Source: Benincasa hispida
Taxonomy: Eukaryota > Streptophyta > Magnoliopsida > Cucurbitales > Cucurbitaceae
Length of the DNA stretch: 64,000 bases
NCBI RefSeq assembly: GCF_009727055.1
Contig: NC_052350.1
Location: 18,860,136 to 18,924,135 of the forward strand
Reading direction: 5' to 3'
The position numbers were made by a program, and so were the translations under genes. The notes below the pieces were generated by a model. The model ran no database searches, was not told the DNA's origin, and worked only from the letters and a program-made list of their open reading frames with translations. Numbering within the stretch: the first letter of the stretch is position 1; the number at the start of each line of letters is the position of its first letter. This document shows, piece after piece, positions 11,833 through 23,770 of this stretch.

Positions 11833-13260
11833 CAGATCATTCATTCCCCGTTAAGTGTAAGATTTCTCTCCATAAACAACATGCATATAGCCAATAGCAA
11901 CAAATAAACACATCAAAATAAAGAATCCCTCTGTATGACCTATCTGCCATACCATCATAGGAAATAGTCGTGAGAAAAGTTTGCTTATCAACATATAAGC
12001 TTCGAAATGACTTTTGTGAGTAGTTCTTGAGTTCAACAAAGATGCAATTTGAATTGGGTCCATTATCTAACAATGCTCCATCGGGTTAAGAAAAATTGCA
12101 ACCCATGTCTTGGATTAAAAAAAATAATAATAAAAGGAAAGATCTTTTAACCGAACAAACCTATCAACACCTACTTTTTAAGTTTTTCTTTTTTTTTAAA
12201 AAAAAAAAAAAAAATCCAAAATCACAAAGCACCACGTGAAAAGTTAGTAATATACTTTAATTGTTCCAAAACTTATGCAGAACCCACCTAAGAGTTCTTT
12301 TGGCTGATAACAATTTCCCTCGGGACTCTATGTTAAGTTCCTAACAAGAGATGAGCAGACGAGTATTTCTTGTTCCTTTGCTCATGAAGCAAGGAGTATA
12401 AAATAAGAACCAACATCCATAACAGTGTTTTCACCAAATTTCTCCAACCCAATTTTCATCAGACTCAAAAAGATCATGGAGACGGTTTGTTGTAAGCTCA
12501 CTATGTGCACACACATGTAAAGCATGTAAAGCGATGGCAGCATATAATACGCAGTTTTGAGGTTCAATTGTCTCCCTCTTGTCTGAGACTGAGACTGAAA
12601 CTCAAACCCCATACAGGAATGCCGACGCACAAACCCTATAGGAGTGCCCACGCACAAAAATCTGAAACAGTATCAGTATCCAATATAAAATGCTGCGGTC
12701 CGGTAGTTGTAGTAGTCAGAAGAACACTACGCAGGCCATATGGACATTCCCATAAACACCATAAATAAGCTTAATATCTTCCAACTTACTCGACCCTATC
12801 CCACAGTATCAGAATCAGTCATCTTCCCTGCTGCTCCCTAGGAGATTCTAACTTGCACTGGATTAAAAGAAACTGCTCTAATAATTTGAACAAATCAACC
12901 TAAATTCATTGTCGACACCAAAGAAGAAAAATGACAAATAGAACAAGATGCAAAAAAAAATAAAAATAATTACAACTTAAAAAATGCTTCAGCCTTGTTA
13001 TGGTATCTACATAGATGCATTAGTTTCCTCTCCTTAACAAGGAACACCAGCTTTTGTCATTAGACTGCCCCAATGCTACATGCGCATAAAAGGTAAAAGT
13101 CCGGCTACAAAGTGGATGCCTCAGTTAAATCATGGAATGTTTGAATGAGAAATGAGTAAACCAAATGTGCAAACATCAAAGGCAGTAATATATATCAAAG
13201 TACATAGTCACTGAGGCACCAGACTTGAACTCTGCAGTGAGTCATGAAACCACGATGACT
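11833..13260. other. upstream (leader/promoter) region of the AP2/B3 gene
   Basis: No conserved protein is visible. Short frames on both strands (for example 11837-12073 and 12382-12657) lack family features. It probably contains leader and promoter sequence of the minus-strand gene; no confident TATA box was fixed. Confidence 0.35.
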
Positions 13261-13283
13261 GTTTTTGTTAATACTTGAAATAG

Positions 13284-14093
13284 ATGCATGCCCTTAAATT
13301 CTCAATTCTGATGGTCTATGTAGATGATATTATTCTCATAGGTGATGATGAAGTAGGTTTAGCTGACCTCGAGAAAAATCTTGCATGTGAGTTTCAAATC
13401 AAGAACTTGGGAACATTAAAAATATTTTCTAGAAATGAAATTCACAAGATCGAAGAAGGGTATCTATGTTAATCAAAGGAAGTATGTCCTTGACTTACTT
13501 AAAGAACCATGCTTACTTGGTAGCAGAATTGTAGAAACCCCTATAAAGTTACAAGTAGCAAAAGCTGAAGAAAAAAAGGACAAAGAAGAATATCAGAGAC
13601 TTGTTAGAACAAACCGTCCCTCCCATGCACGTCCTGATATTGCATATGTCGTGAACATGGTTGGTTAGTTTATGCATGTTCCTGAACCAACTCATTTTGA
13701 AGCCGCCTATAGAATTTTGAGGTATTTGAAAGGGCCTCCTGGAAATGGTATTTTATTCAAAAGGTATAATCACTTCTAAATAGAAGTTTATATTGATGCA
13801 TATTGGGCAGTAAGTGTTACAAATAGAAGATCTACCTCTGGTTATTTTATTCATTCGTTGGAGGAAATCTAGTTACTTGGAGAAGCAGAAAACTGAATGG
13901 GGTGGCTAGAAGTAGCCCTAAAGCTGAGTTTAGAGCTTTAGCTTATGAAGTTTATGAGGGCACATAGATCAAAAGAATAATTGAAGAATTGAAGATTCCT
14001 TTGGAGACACCTATGCAGATTTATTGTGACGATAAAATCGCTATCTCTATTGCCCATAGTCCAGTTATAGTTGCTAGAGACAATAAATGTTAG
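13284..14093 (+). pseudogene. Ty1/copia reverse transcriptase-RNase H fragment
   Basis: It begins within the RT palm: VYVDDIILIGDD retains the YVDD active-site box, followed by LEKNLACEFQIKNLGTLK. A frameshift near 13440 moves to KKGIYVNQRKYVLDLLKE, then ARPDIAYVVNMV. A stop follows, then THFEAAYRILRYLKG and the RNase H block TNRRSTSGYF, ending near QIYCDDKIAISIAHSPV. Gag, integrase and LTRs are absent, and several stops and frameshifts are present. A dead fragment. Confidence 0.85.
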
Positions 14094-14745
14094 GCAATGT
14101 ACAAGTGCGCCATTGGCATACTATAACTCTAGTAAATTAGAAGTGCTCATCTAATTTTTCATGCTGTTTAATGAGTGTAATAATCCATCGAAAGTACTTT
14201 AGAAACTTCAACTTAAAAGAACATTTACTTAAAAATAAAAACATTTAATAAGTAATTATAGAAAAATAATATTTTCTTCAAACTCTCAAAAGTAATCATA
14301 AATTCACTCTACATTTCACGTAATTCTTCTAGGAGAGTGACAATTAAAAAGGGTGGAGTTTAAGACAATCAGCAAACAAGAGATAATAAAAACTTGAAAC
14401 AGAATAAAAACAGAAGCAAAACCTCATGTTTCAGGGAGCAACTGCAAGCAAAATAAAACCGATGAGATTTACAAGTAGCCATCCAAAAAAGAATAAAAAT
14501 TAAACAAAAGAATAAGAAAAAAGTATTTAAATCATAGTCTAATTGATTTAATAATCTATGGATCTATTTGACATTAATTAGAATTCTATACATAACTTTG
14601 AATTTCCTCAAGTGCTAGGAGAAAACTTCTTATACGGTTCTGAGGGGGAATTGTTAATTTATATCTATTCTAATGGGCCATTTATTGAATCAACAATTAA
14701 AAATTAATAGTAATCAAAAGGAAAACGCTACAGTTTATCATCCTG
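14094..14745. other. AT-rich spacer between retroelement fragments
   Basis: No recognisable coding, RNA or terminal-repeat features. Long A-rich stretches at 14210-14280 and 14480-14530. Confidence 0.4.
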
Positions 14746-14746
14746 T

Positions 14747-15225
14747 GTTTTAAGGTGGGTGAGGAGTCAATCCAACTGTCTTATATTAAGTTTGCTGGTG
14801 ATGGTCACTCCTTTTCTGCTTGCTCTGAAAAATTCCTTCAATCTCAATGGTCTTTTGTCCTTCTTTGAAGATCTTTCATGTCTCAAGATTAACAGGGATA
14901 AAGTTCCATCATAGACTTAAATTATCACCATGCAAAGTTGAGTGTATAGGCTTCCCATAGTGGGTTGTGTGGTGAATCAACTTCCATCTTGAACTTCCAC
15001 TGGGTCGTAACCAGAGGTGCCAGTCTTTCTTAAATCCAATCTTAAGTGGAGTCCCTAGGTATTTCTTATCCCGTTTAGGATTGTTGGTTTCAATTAGCAA
15101 GACTATCAACAAAGTGATGAGGGTCTATAAAAACAAAATTCGGTCTTAAAAAAAGTGATGAGGGATTTCTTGTGTGGAGGGATCAATAAAGGGCAAAGAT
15201 CCCATCTTGTAGGGTTTGAGGTGGG
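14747..15225 (+). pseudogene. LINE (non-LTR) reverse transcriptase fragment
   Basis: Fragments of a plant L1-type RT are readable: SIQLSYIKFAGDGHSF (the usual FADD box is FAGD, so a catalytic Asp is lost), then a frame change to FFEDLSCLKINRDK, and near the end RDFLCGGINKGQRSHLVGFEVG. Multiple stops and frameshifts occur. It is interrupted at about 15225-15245 by the poly(T) end of a LINE piece in the opposite orientation. Confidence 0.75.
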
Positions 15226-16140
15226 TCTTTTTTCTTTTTTTTTTTAGGGAGAAGAATCATTTCATTGAATAAATGAAATAAAGGGAGACTCCAAACACCT
15301 ATAGGTGATTACAAAAGAGATTTCCAATTGGAAACTAAATAAGACAAACCAAATCCATAAAACTATCAAAAGAGAAGAGGAATCTTTAAAGAGACGCTTA
15401 TTATGTTCACCCCATAATGTTCAGAAGAAAGCACGCAAAATGACCAGCCAAATGATCTTCTTATTACCATAAAAAGGATGGCCCAGATGGCCCACCAAAA
15501 GAGTAGCCAAAATGTCAAAAATATTATCAAAACAAGCTAAAGACCAATAAAAAGCATCCAGAATAACATGTCCGAATCGAAAGGCTCTGACACATAACAA
15601 ACCAAGATGGAGAGATAGACATATAAGGCATATGACGTTGAAGATGATTAGCATATTGATAGCACTCAGACTAAGCTCCCATAAGAAAATTTTTATTTTC
15701 TTAGGGTAATGATCCATCCATCCAGATAACAAAATATAGATCCTTCGTAGGAGAATCTACAAAAAAACATCAAATCATCCACAAGAGATTTCACATAAAA
15801 AGATGAAGGGTCAACTGTCCAAATCCAAAAATTAGGTGAAACACAAAATCTGACCGAGAACAATAGTTGGGAAAAGGAAGCCCACTCTAAAGTCTCAAGA
15901 TCATTAAGAATCCGATGAAGATGTAAATCTCAAGCCGCCAAATCCGCAATCCATACATCAACCACCTTAATATCAGAGAAATGAGCAAGACGGACCAATT
16001 TGGGGAAAGCCACAGAGAGAGCACCACAATTTAACCAAGGATCCTTCCAAAAAAAATATGGGAGAACCCATACCAAGGCAACACCGTGTACGAGCTTCAA
16101 CCAAATTAATGGTTTGACAAATAACCGCCACGAAGATTTA
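15226..16140 (-). pseudogene. LINE 3'-end fragment (zf-RVT-like C-terminus with poly(A) tail)
   Basis: On the minus strand, readable pieces include WKDPWLNCGALSVAFPKLV, VDPSSFYVKSL and MDHYPKKIKIFLWELSLSAIN, then further frame-shifted matches. The order is that of the C-terminal region after plant L1 RT. The sequence ends with a LINE-type 3' tail that is an oligo(A) run on the minus strand (poly(T) at about 15226-15245 on the plus strand). It is 5'-truncated, as LINE insertions usually are. Its 3' end abuts the plus-strand LINE fragment, suggesting one LINE inserted into an older one. Confidence 0.8.
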
Positions 16141-16437
16141 GAAGAACTATGAACAACAGTTGGTCAAATCACTCACACCCTTTAATATATATCCAATTGT
16201 GCCTCAACAGCTAAACACCCAACAGAACGGGGAGAAAATTAAAAAAAATGGCACAAAATACTTCCTTTGCATGAAAATGAAGGTTCAAAAGCACCTCCTC
16301 AATCATAATCTTGAGCCAAGACCCAAAAAAAAAAAAAAAGGAATTAGTGTAATGACCCAAGGGTGAAAACAAAAATGCTGCACAAACAATGGTCCAAGCA
16401 AAGAACACAACATTGCAAGCAAAACACACAAAAAAAT
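16141..16437. other. spacer before the tandem duplication
   Basis: A short stretch with a 16-17-base A run near 16324-16340. It could be leftover LINE sequence. No gene seen. Confidence 0.3.
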
Positions 16438-17244
16438 GCTTCTAAAGACAATTCTGAGGGTTCAACCTCCCATGCAAAACTTGCCAAACAAAGAAGTTGA
16501 TTACATTTGTCTAGGTCCTTCATTATCTTTTATATTCAATATATTTGGATTTTATTACAATCTTCGAATGTCTAATTCTTTATTGCCTTCTTCATGGCCA
16601 TTTTTTGTCCTTGCCCTAGAACCAAAAATATATGTGTCCATCCAAGTCCATGGCTGTTCTCCCTTCTTTCAAGGGCGTATAGTCTCATAAATGTTAAAGA
16701 GTTTTTGCCTTGCAGGTTTCCCATGTGAGAATTTAACACAATTGAGTATTGATTGTATCTAAGAATCATTCCCTGCCTTTTAAGGGCTGTAGTGGTGTAG
16801 AGTGTATAAGAAGACCTCAAAATGATTAGAGTATGTTTTGTGGAGTTCAATTATTTTGTTGCGATAATTTAGGACCTCATTCATTTGTGCAAAGATTATA
16901 ATGGATGAGTTTATATTCCACCCTCCTTTTTTAGACAAAATGGTGGTTCTTGAAAATATTGTCCTTTTATACTGACTATGGAATATCTAACTTGAAGAGA
17001 AATAGAAGGGATCTGAAAGGTGAAAAGGGTTCTGGAGAAGAGGTTTGAACCTTGACTAAAGATCATGGATTCCTTTTAGATTTTTGTGGCTCAAGAGTAC
17101 AGTAATTTTAAAATAATCTAGTAATTAGCTTCTCTTTGATTCTTTTGAGTGACATACTTCTTAAATATGTAATTTGGTAGCATTTTGAAAATCCAAACCG
17201 AATTTTGAAATTTTCTTTTTTTTTTTTTAAAAAAAAGTTAATTT

Positions 17245-17803
17245 TTAAGGACCCATTTGATAACAAAGGTTTTTGGTAGATGGGTTTCAAAAATTTCCAC
17301 CTATTGGTTTCTTTTGTTTTGTTATGTACATTTTAGGAGTCCTTCCAAAATCCAGGCCAAGTTTTGAAAAGTAAAAAAAATAGTTTTGAAAAACTTGTTT
17401 TTCATCTATAGAATTTGGCTAAGAATCCAAATATTTTCATAGGAAAGATTTAAACCATGAAAAACAAACACAATTTTCAAAAAACTGAAAACCAAAAACC
17501 AAGACCCCATTCGGAAACCATTTGATAACCTTATAAATACTACTTTCATCTCCAAATTCGAATGTTATATCTTTCCACCAATGTTTTTATGAACTAAACT
17601 AAGTTTTGAAAACTAAAAATTAGTTTTAAGAAACTTGTTTTTATTTTTAGATTTTGACTAAGAATTCAAATGTTTGCTTACTAAAAGTGAACATCATGAC
17701 AAGATAATTGGAAGAAAACAAGCATAAATTTCAAAAATAAAAAATGAAAAACAAAATGATTACAAAATGGAGTCCAAATGGTTATTAAACAAGACCTTCA
17801 GAA
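17245..17803. mobile_element. foldback/MITE-like composite within copy A
   Basis: The left end AAGGACCCATTTGATAAC and the right end CCAAATGGTTATTAAACAAG are inverted, with an internal boundary near 17510 (CATTTGATAACC). The counterpart in copy B is at 21184-21725, so the insertion predates the duplication. Same family as the short element at 4796. Confidence 0.45.
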
Positions 17804-18406
17804 CTTATTGGGATTGGGATTAGCCTAAGAATTTAAAATTGTGAGGTCACAAGCATAGTTTACGAAAACTACAAACAAAAAACGAAAAACGAGATATAGT
17901 CATTGAATTTTACAGAGTTAGTTGAATATTATGATTTCTCTTTATGCACATAAGATCTTATGTTGTATGATTTAAATATGTTCTTTAATTTAAAGGAAGC
18001 TCACACCTCATACCGCTCCAAGATTTATGCCTCACCTCATCTCTCTAAGGATCAAGAGCAAGCATCTAAACACCTAAAGGACTATTTAGGGCGCTAAATT
18101 GAATTAAGAAATATGGAATTTATGCCTATGGAATTAGGAAGTCTATGTTCAGGGTCAAGATTGTTTAATCTGGAGTTAGAAAGTGTGTGTCTAGTGTGTA
18201 GAGTTATTAAGTCAGGAACATTTGCTGCAATTTTTGTAATCTAAAAAAGTATAATTTTCTAATGGTTATATTTGCTTGTTTAACTTCTGTTCAACATTTC
18301 AATTACACACCTACTTTCCCAAATTTTGAACATTGAAATGTCAAATTAAAGTCTTCACATATATTTTACAATTTTTTGATATGTAACCATTGAACATGAG
18401 GTAGAC

Positions 18407-18532
18407 AAAATATTCTTGTTTCATACAAAATACAAAATTAACTTTCACATTAGTCTAATGTAGGAGCATAAAATATTCTTGTTTCATACAAAATACAAAA
18501 TTAACATTCACGTTAGTCTAATGTAGGAGCGT
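18407..18532. repeat. 63-bp tandem duplication within copy A
   Basis: Two copies, 18407-18469 and 18470-18532, begin with AAAATATTCTTGTTTCATAC and differ at about two positions. Copy B has a single diverged counterpart near 22410, so this doubling is recent and specific to A. Confidence 0.85.
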
Positions 18533-18609
18533 AATATGCTTAGTGTTCATTAAGTGGTTCAAGGCTTTTTATGGCATTTTATGTCAGATTGTAGATTAGT
18601 GTTCATTAC

Positions 18610-18860
18610 GCATGTATGTTGGTGTTGAGAATGCGACCAAAGTTCCACATTTGCTAGATAAGAGGTGATATCATGGTTGTATATATAAGGAAGGAAAACT
18701 ATCTCCAAAAGTAAAATCATGAAGGTTTATGCTCGAGCATAATATCATGCCATAGTGGAGATATCTGTAGGTCCGTTGTTCTTAACAAGTAACATCAGAG
18801 CGTCAGATCCTGACATAATCATGTCAGTAGAATCCTTGGTTGCCGAACAAAGAAGTGGAG
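18610..18860 (+). other. retroelement-like boundary (TRIM/LTR relic) in copy A
   Basis: The stretch beginning GTTGGTGTTGAGAATGCGAC and ending GTAACATCAGAGCGTCAGAT resembles an LTR followed by an initiator-methionine tRNA primer-binding site (TGGTATCAGAGC). The copy B equivalent reads GTGATATTAGAGTGCCAGAC near 22769. No coding region follows. A terminal-repeat retrotransposon in miniature or a decayed LTR is the best guess. Confidence 0.35.
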
Positions 18861-18950
18861 AGCCTCAAAACATGTCGTCATATGGCGGTATCCATCCGTG
18901 GTTGAGCTATAATTTTCAAACAGACAATGATGTTTTTTAAAAAGTCATTT

Positions 18951-19055
18951 TTTTTAAGAGGTATTGTAATTAAAGTGTGGGGTGAGGGAATCGAACCTCA
19001 AACCACGAGGTTAATAGTATGAACATTATGCCAGTTGAGCTACGCTCTTGTTGGC
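18951..19055 (-). mobile_element. tRNA-derived SINE with perfect 20-bp target-site duplication
   Basis: On the minus strand it starts GCCAACAAGAGCGTAGCTC, with an A-box-like TAGCTCAACTGG and a B box GGTTCGATTCC, and ends CACTTTAATTACAATACC plus an A-rich tail. The identical sequence TGTTTTTTAAAAAGTCATTT flanks it at 18931-18950 and 19056-19075. The matching site in copy B (about 22910-22930) has no insert. These are the marks of LINE-aided retroposition after the duplication. It resembles a tRNA over its 5' part, but the cloverleaf is not maintained, so it is not called as a tRNA gene. Confidence 0.9.
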
Positions 19056-19119
19056 TGTTTTTTAAAAAGTCATTTGCATTTAAATATTCGTTTTATTTGA
19101 GTATATGATTGGTTGAGTT

Positions 19120-19470
19120 GGTCGTTAGAGTTAGCCGTTGGAGATGATTGATGGAGTTGGTGGTTGAAGTTGGTCACTAGAGGTGATTGTCAAAGTTGGC
19201 AATCGCGTGGAGTTGGATGTTGGAGGTGGACCCTGAAAATAATCGACGTGAGATGACAGTAGTCGCTGATAGAGGTGATTGCCAACAAAGGAAGGCGCCA
19301 ATTAAAGGTTGTTGCCGAAGTTGGTCATCAGAGTTGATTGCCAGAGGCAGTCGTTGAAGTTGGCCACTGGAAGTGGTGGTCAAAGCATGTCATCGATGAT
19401 GATTGCCACTAGAGTTGGTTCCCGCTGGTGACTGGTGGGTAGAGTCATTGGAAACATTGGATGGAATGAG
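19120..19470. repeat. minisatellite in copy A (GTTGGTCACYRGAGGTGGT-like)
   Basis: GT-rich, locally GC-richer repeat of about 18-24-bp words such as GAGTTGGTGGTTGAAGTTGG and GTTGGTCATCAGAGTTGATT. It is expanded in copy B (23205-23770) and recurs in the opposite orientation at 44270-44619. Reading frames across it are low complexity. Confidence 0.7.
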
Positions 19471-21183
19471 AGAGAAAGAAGGAAAGATGGAGTTTCTTGA
19501 TAAATGTGCAAACTTCAGTAGTAAACATTGTTAAAGTTGGTGAAGTTGAGTTATTTAACACCAACAACTTGGTGGCCCAAACACTAAATTGGGTGTTTCA
19601 ACTGAACCCAAGTCAATGCCCCCAAATACAATGTACTTTCAATGATGTTATCTACCAAACTTAAAATAAAAGCTTAAATATGCATGACTACTAATCCTGT
19701 GAATTGAATCATGATGAAAAAATGTAATTGATCTCAATTAAAAAACAAAACAAGAACAAAAACAAAATAGTTTTGTTCATCAAACTTGAGTAATAGACAA
19801 GTGCCAAAGCAAGATCATGAATAAGTACAATCTTGTTTGTGTGGAAGAACTTAAATGCATAAAAAAAATAACGCTATACTAGTTGAAAGAAATGATGTCA
19901 AAGACCTAATAAAAGCACAATGTTTCCTATATTAGTGGCATATTGATTGCCATTAAAATTTAAAGGTTAGACACAACAATTACTATCTCCAAGTTACATT
20001 ACCTAGTATTCATACATAAACAAATTCTATCTATGAAAATGATATCATAATGATGAAAATAAGTAACAAACAACTGTGGCAGTGTAAAGTCAAGTTTGAG
20101 TACACTGGAATTGAATGCTGTCAACACATCTTTATATGACAAAAATCTTTATCCTAACAGCAAAAAATGCTAGATAACAAGAGAAATGAATGTCTGCCAT
20201 ACTTCATTCAAAAGTATTTAAAGGAAGAAAATCCTGAAAAGTGATGTTTAAATCACGGTTTAAAATCCATGAGCTCCAGGCTTCAAAAGCTCGAAGTATT
20301 TCTGGTGTCATTTCATGTGTAACCTCAAGTGATTACATCTCAAAGTAACAAGCATTCTTAGGACCAGATGCTTTAACTCTAGTGGCAAGCACTTCTATCG
20401 ACAATTAGGAGTGTTCACCATCCCACGCAAAACTTGTCAAACAAAGAATTTGAGTAAATTGTCTAGGTCCACCATTATCTTTTAAAATCAATATATTTGG
20501 ATTTTATCACAATCTTCAAACGTTTAATTCTTTGTTACTTTCTTCATGGCCAATTTTTGTCCTTTCCCTAGGACCAAAAGTATTTGTGTCCATCCAAGTC
20601 CATGGTTCTCTCCCTTTTCGAGGGTGTATATTCTCAAAAACGTTAAAAGGGTATTTGCCTTCCAGGTTTCCCATGTGAGGATTAACACAATTGAGTATTG
20701 ATTCTATCTAAGAATCATCCCCTGCCTTTTTAGGGTTGTAGTGGTATAGAGTGTATACGAAGACCTCAAAATGGTTGGAGTATGTTTTGAAGAGTCGTTA
20801 ATTTGATACAACAATTTAGGATCCCCAATCATTTGTGCAAAAAGATAATGGATGAGGTTATATTCCATTCTCCTTTTTGAGATAAAATGGTGGTTCTTGA
20901 GAATGCTACATCTTTTATACGGTCTATGGAATAACTAACTTAAGAGAAATAGAAGGGTTTGAAAGGTGAAAAAAAGCTCTTAAAAAGAGGTTTAAACCTT
21001 GGCTAAGGATCACTACTTCCTTTTGAACATTTGTAGCTCGGGAGTTCAGTAATTCCAAAAGAGTATTGTAATTATCCTCTCTCATTCTTTTGAGAAAAAT
21101 ATACTTCTCAAGTATAAAGTTCGGTAGCAATTTGAAAATACAAGTCGAGTTTTGAAAACTTAAAAATAAAAGTAAGTTTATTT

Positions 21184-21725
21184 AAGGTCCCGTTTGATAA
21201 CCAAGATTTTTGGTATTTGGGTTTGGCAACTTAAGCCTACATATACTATTTCCACCAATTGGTTTCTTTATTTTGTTGTGTACATCTTAAGAATGTTTTC
21301 AAAATCTATGCCAAGTTTTGAAAACTTGTTTTCTTATTTATAGATTTGGCTAAGAATCAAAATATTTTCTTAGGAAAGATGTAAATCAAGAGAAACAAGC
21401 ACAATTTTTTAAAACAAAAACAAAAAACCAAGCCCTCGTTTGAAAACCATTTAATAAGCTTATAAACTCTACTTTCACCTCCAAATTCCAATGTTATATG
21501 CACTTTCCACTGATGATTTTAAAAACTAAGCCAAGTTTTAAAAATTAAAGAGTAATTTTTAAAAAATTGTTTTTGTTTTTAGCTTTTAACTAAGAATTAG
21601 AACATTTTCTTTAATAAAAGTGAAAATCATGGCAAGATAATTGGAAGAAAACAAACATAAATTTTAAAAACTAAAAACAAAATGTTTACAAAAGGGGACC
21701 CAAATGATTATCGAATGAGACCTTG
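21184..21725. mobile_element. foldback/MITE-like composite within copy B
   Basis: Ends AAGGTCCCGTTTGATAACC and CCCAAATGATTATCGAATGAG form an inverted pair. Counterpart of 17245-17803. Confidence 0.45.
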
Positions 21726-23204
21726 AAAACTTGTTTTTGGGATTGGGATTGGGCTAAGAATTCAAATGTTCTTCTAAGAAATGTGAAAACCATAGTAAAG
21801 AAATTGTGAGGCCACAAGCATAGTTTTCAAAAACTAAAAACTAAAAATGAAATTATTATCAAACAAGATAATAGTCATTGAATTTTACATTTAGTTAGTT
21901 GAACATAACGATTTTTCTTTATGTACATAAGATCTTATGTTGTATGATTTAAATATGTTTTTTTAATTTAAAATGAGGCTAACGCCTCATACCGCTCCAA
22001 GATTTACGCCTCACCTCTCCATGATAAAATGTCTCGAGATGGCCTTAAGCTTTTTTAAATCTTTGATCAAGAGGTCAGGCATCTAAACACCTAAGGGGCT
22101 AATTTGAGGCATTGAGTTGATTTAAGTCTAGAGTTAAAATGTTCTAGAAAGTCTATGTTTGGGGTGTAGATTTGTCTAGTCTGGAGGTCAGGGGGTAGAG
22201 TTATTAAGTCAGGGGTATTTGTTGTAGTTTTTTGTAATCTAAAGACGTATAATTTTCTAGTGGTTATTCTTGTTTGCTTTAACTTTTTGTATAACATTTC
22301 AATTGCACACATATTTTCCCAAATTTTCATCACTCGATTGAGATGTCAACTTAAGGTCTTCACATATATTTTATAATTTCTTACATGTAACCATTATACT
22401 TGAGGTAGACAAAATACTCTTGTTTCATTCAAACAAAAAACTTATATACTTTCACATTAGTGGAAGGTATGAGTGTAATATGCACCAAAAAGAAAATGTA
22501 GGTCATCAAGGGGTTTAGGGCTTTTTATGGCATTTTATGTCAAGTTGTAGGTTAGGATTTATTTTGCATGTATGTTGGTGTTGGGAATGCGATTAGATCT
22601 CACATTTGCTAGATAAGGGGATGATCATGAGTATATATAGAGGATAACTATCTCCAACGATATGATGCCTTTTGGGTGAAACTTAAAAATAAACCACGAG
22701 GGTTTTATGTCCAAGTGGATAATATCATACCATCATGGAGATATCTAGAGGCTCGTTGTCCCTAACAAGTGATATTAGAGTGCCAGACCCTAACTTAGCC
22801 ATGTAGGTAGAATCCTTGGCATTCACACTAAGAAGTGAAAAGCCTCAGAAGATGCAGCCATATGGTGATATCCATTCATTGTTGAGCTTTCAAACGGCCA
22901 GTTGAATGTTTTTTAAAATGTAATTTGCATTTAAACACTTTTTTATAAAAACTGTTTAAAATACGAATGTGTTTGGTTACATTATTCTCTAAAGTGTTTT
23001 TACACACAAGTTTGTTTGGTTTGCCTATACACTCAAAGTGTTTCTATTAATGCTAAATTACTATACAAGATGACTATTAAACAATATGGACTAATAATTT
23101 CAATTGTGTATTAAAAATACTTTCGATGGCCAAGTTTTTATTTTTATTTTTATTTTTTATTAGTTTTTATTTTTATTTTTATTTTTTAGTATATGATCAA
23201 CTGA

Positions 23205-23770
23205 GTTGGACGTTAGAGTTAATTGTTGGAGATAATTGATGTAGTTGGTGGTCGAAGTTGGTCACCAAAGGTGATCATCCAAGTTGGTCACCGGAAGTGG
23301 TAGTCGCACGGAGTTGGGCATTGGAGGTGGTCTCTGGAGATGCTCGTCGCAAGTGGTTGTCAACATTTGGTCACTAGAGGTGGTCATCCAAACACGTCGC
23401 CAAAGGGAGAGCGACAGTAGTTGCTTGTGGTGGTTGTTCCAGAGTTGATTGCCAGAGGTGGTCACTGGAGTTGGCCATCGCAGGTAGTAGTCGCTCAGAG
23501 TTGGACGTCAAAGGTGGTCACTAAACATGACCGTTGTTGGTGGCTATTAATGTTTGGTCGCCCAAGGAGGACGTCAGAGCATGTCATCGAAGTGAAGCGG
23601 CAGTAGTCACCAACCATGGTTGTTGCCAGAGATAGGCGTTAGAGTTAATTGTCAGGTATGGTCGCCGGAGTTGGCCACCAGAGGTGGTGATCGGACGAAG
23701 CATGTCACTAGCGATGATTATCACCGAAGTTGGTCGCCAACAGTGATCAGTGAGTGGAGTCATTGGAAAC
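23205..23770. repeat. expanded minisatellite in copy B
   Basis: About 560 bp of irregular repeats of GGTGGTCACTGGAGTTGGCC-like words, versus about 350 bp in copy A. The short frames at 23262-23465 and 23584-23844 are products of the repeat and not genes. Confidence 0.7.

Larger units (their letters stand above)
16438..20389. repeat. tandem duplication, left copy (A), about 3.95 kb
   Basis: It matches 20390-24766 in order and orientation over its whole length. Paired landmarks: GCAAAACTTG at 16473 and 20426, CCTCATACCGCTCC near 18006 and 21984, CTCGTT/CCGTTGT near 18775 and 22754, GATAAATGTG near 19499 and 23815. Differences specific to A are a SINE at 18951-19055, a 63-bp internal tandem duplication at 18407-18532, and a shorter minisatellite. 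No conserved protein is encoded. The same boundary word (ACTTCTA..GACAATT-like) starts both copies, as expected for a head-to-tail duplication. Confidence 0.85.

Noticed and set aside
18951..19055. A tRNA gene
   Set aside because: A and B boxes are good, but the acceptor stem and full cloverleaf are not kept, and an A-rich tail plus a 20-bp duplication show a SINE.
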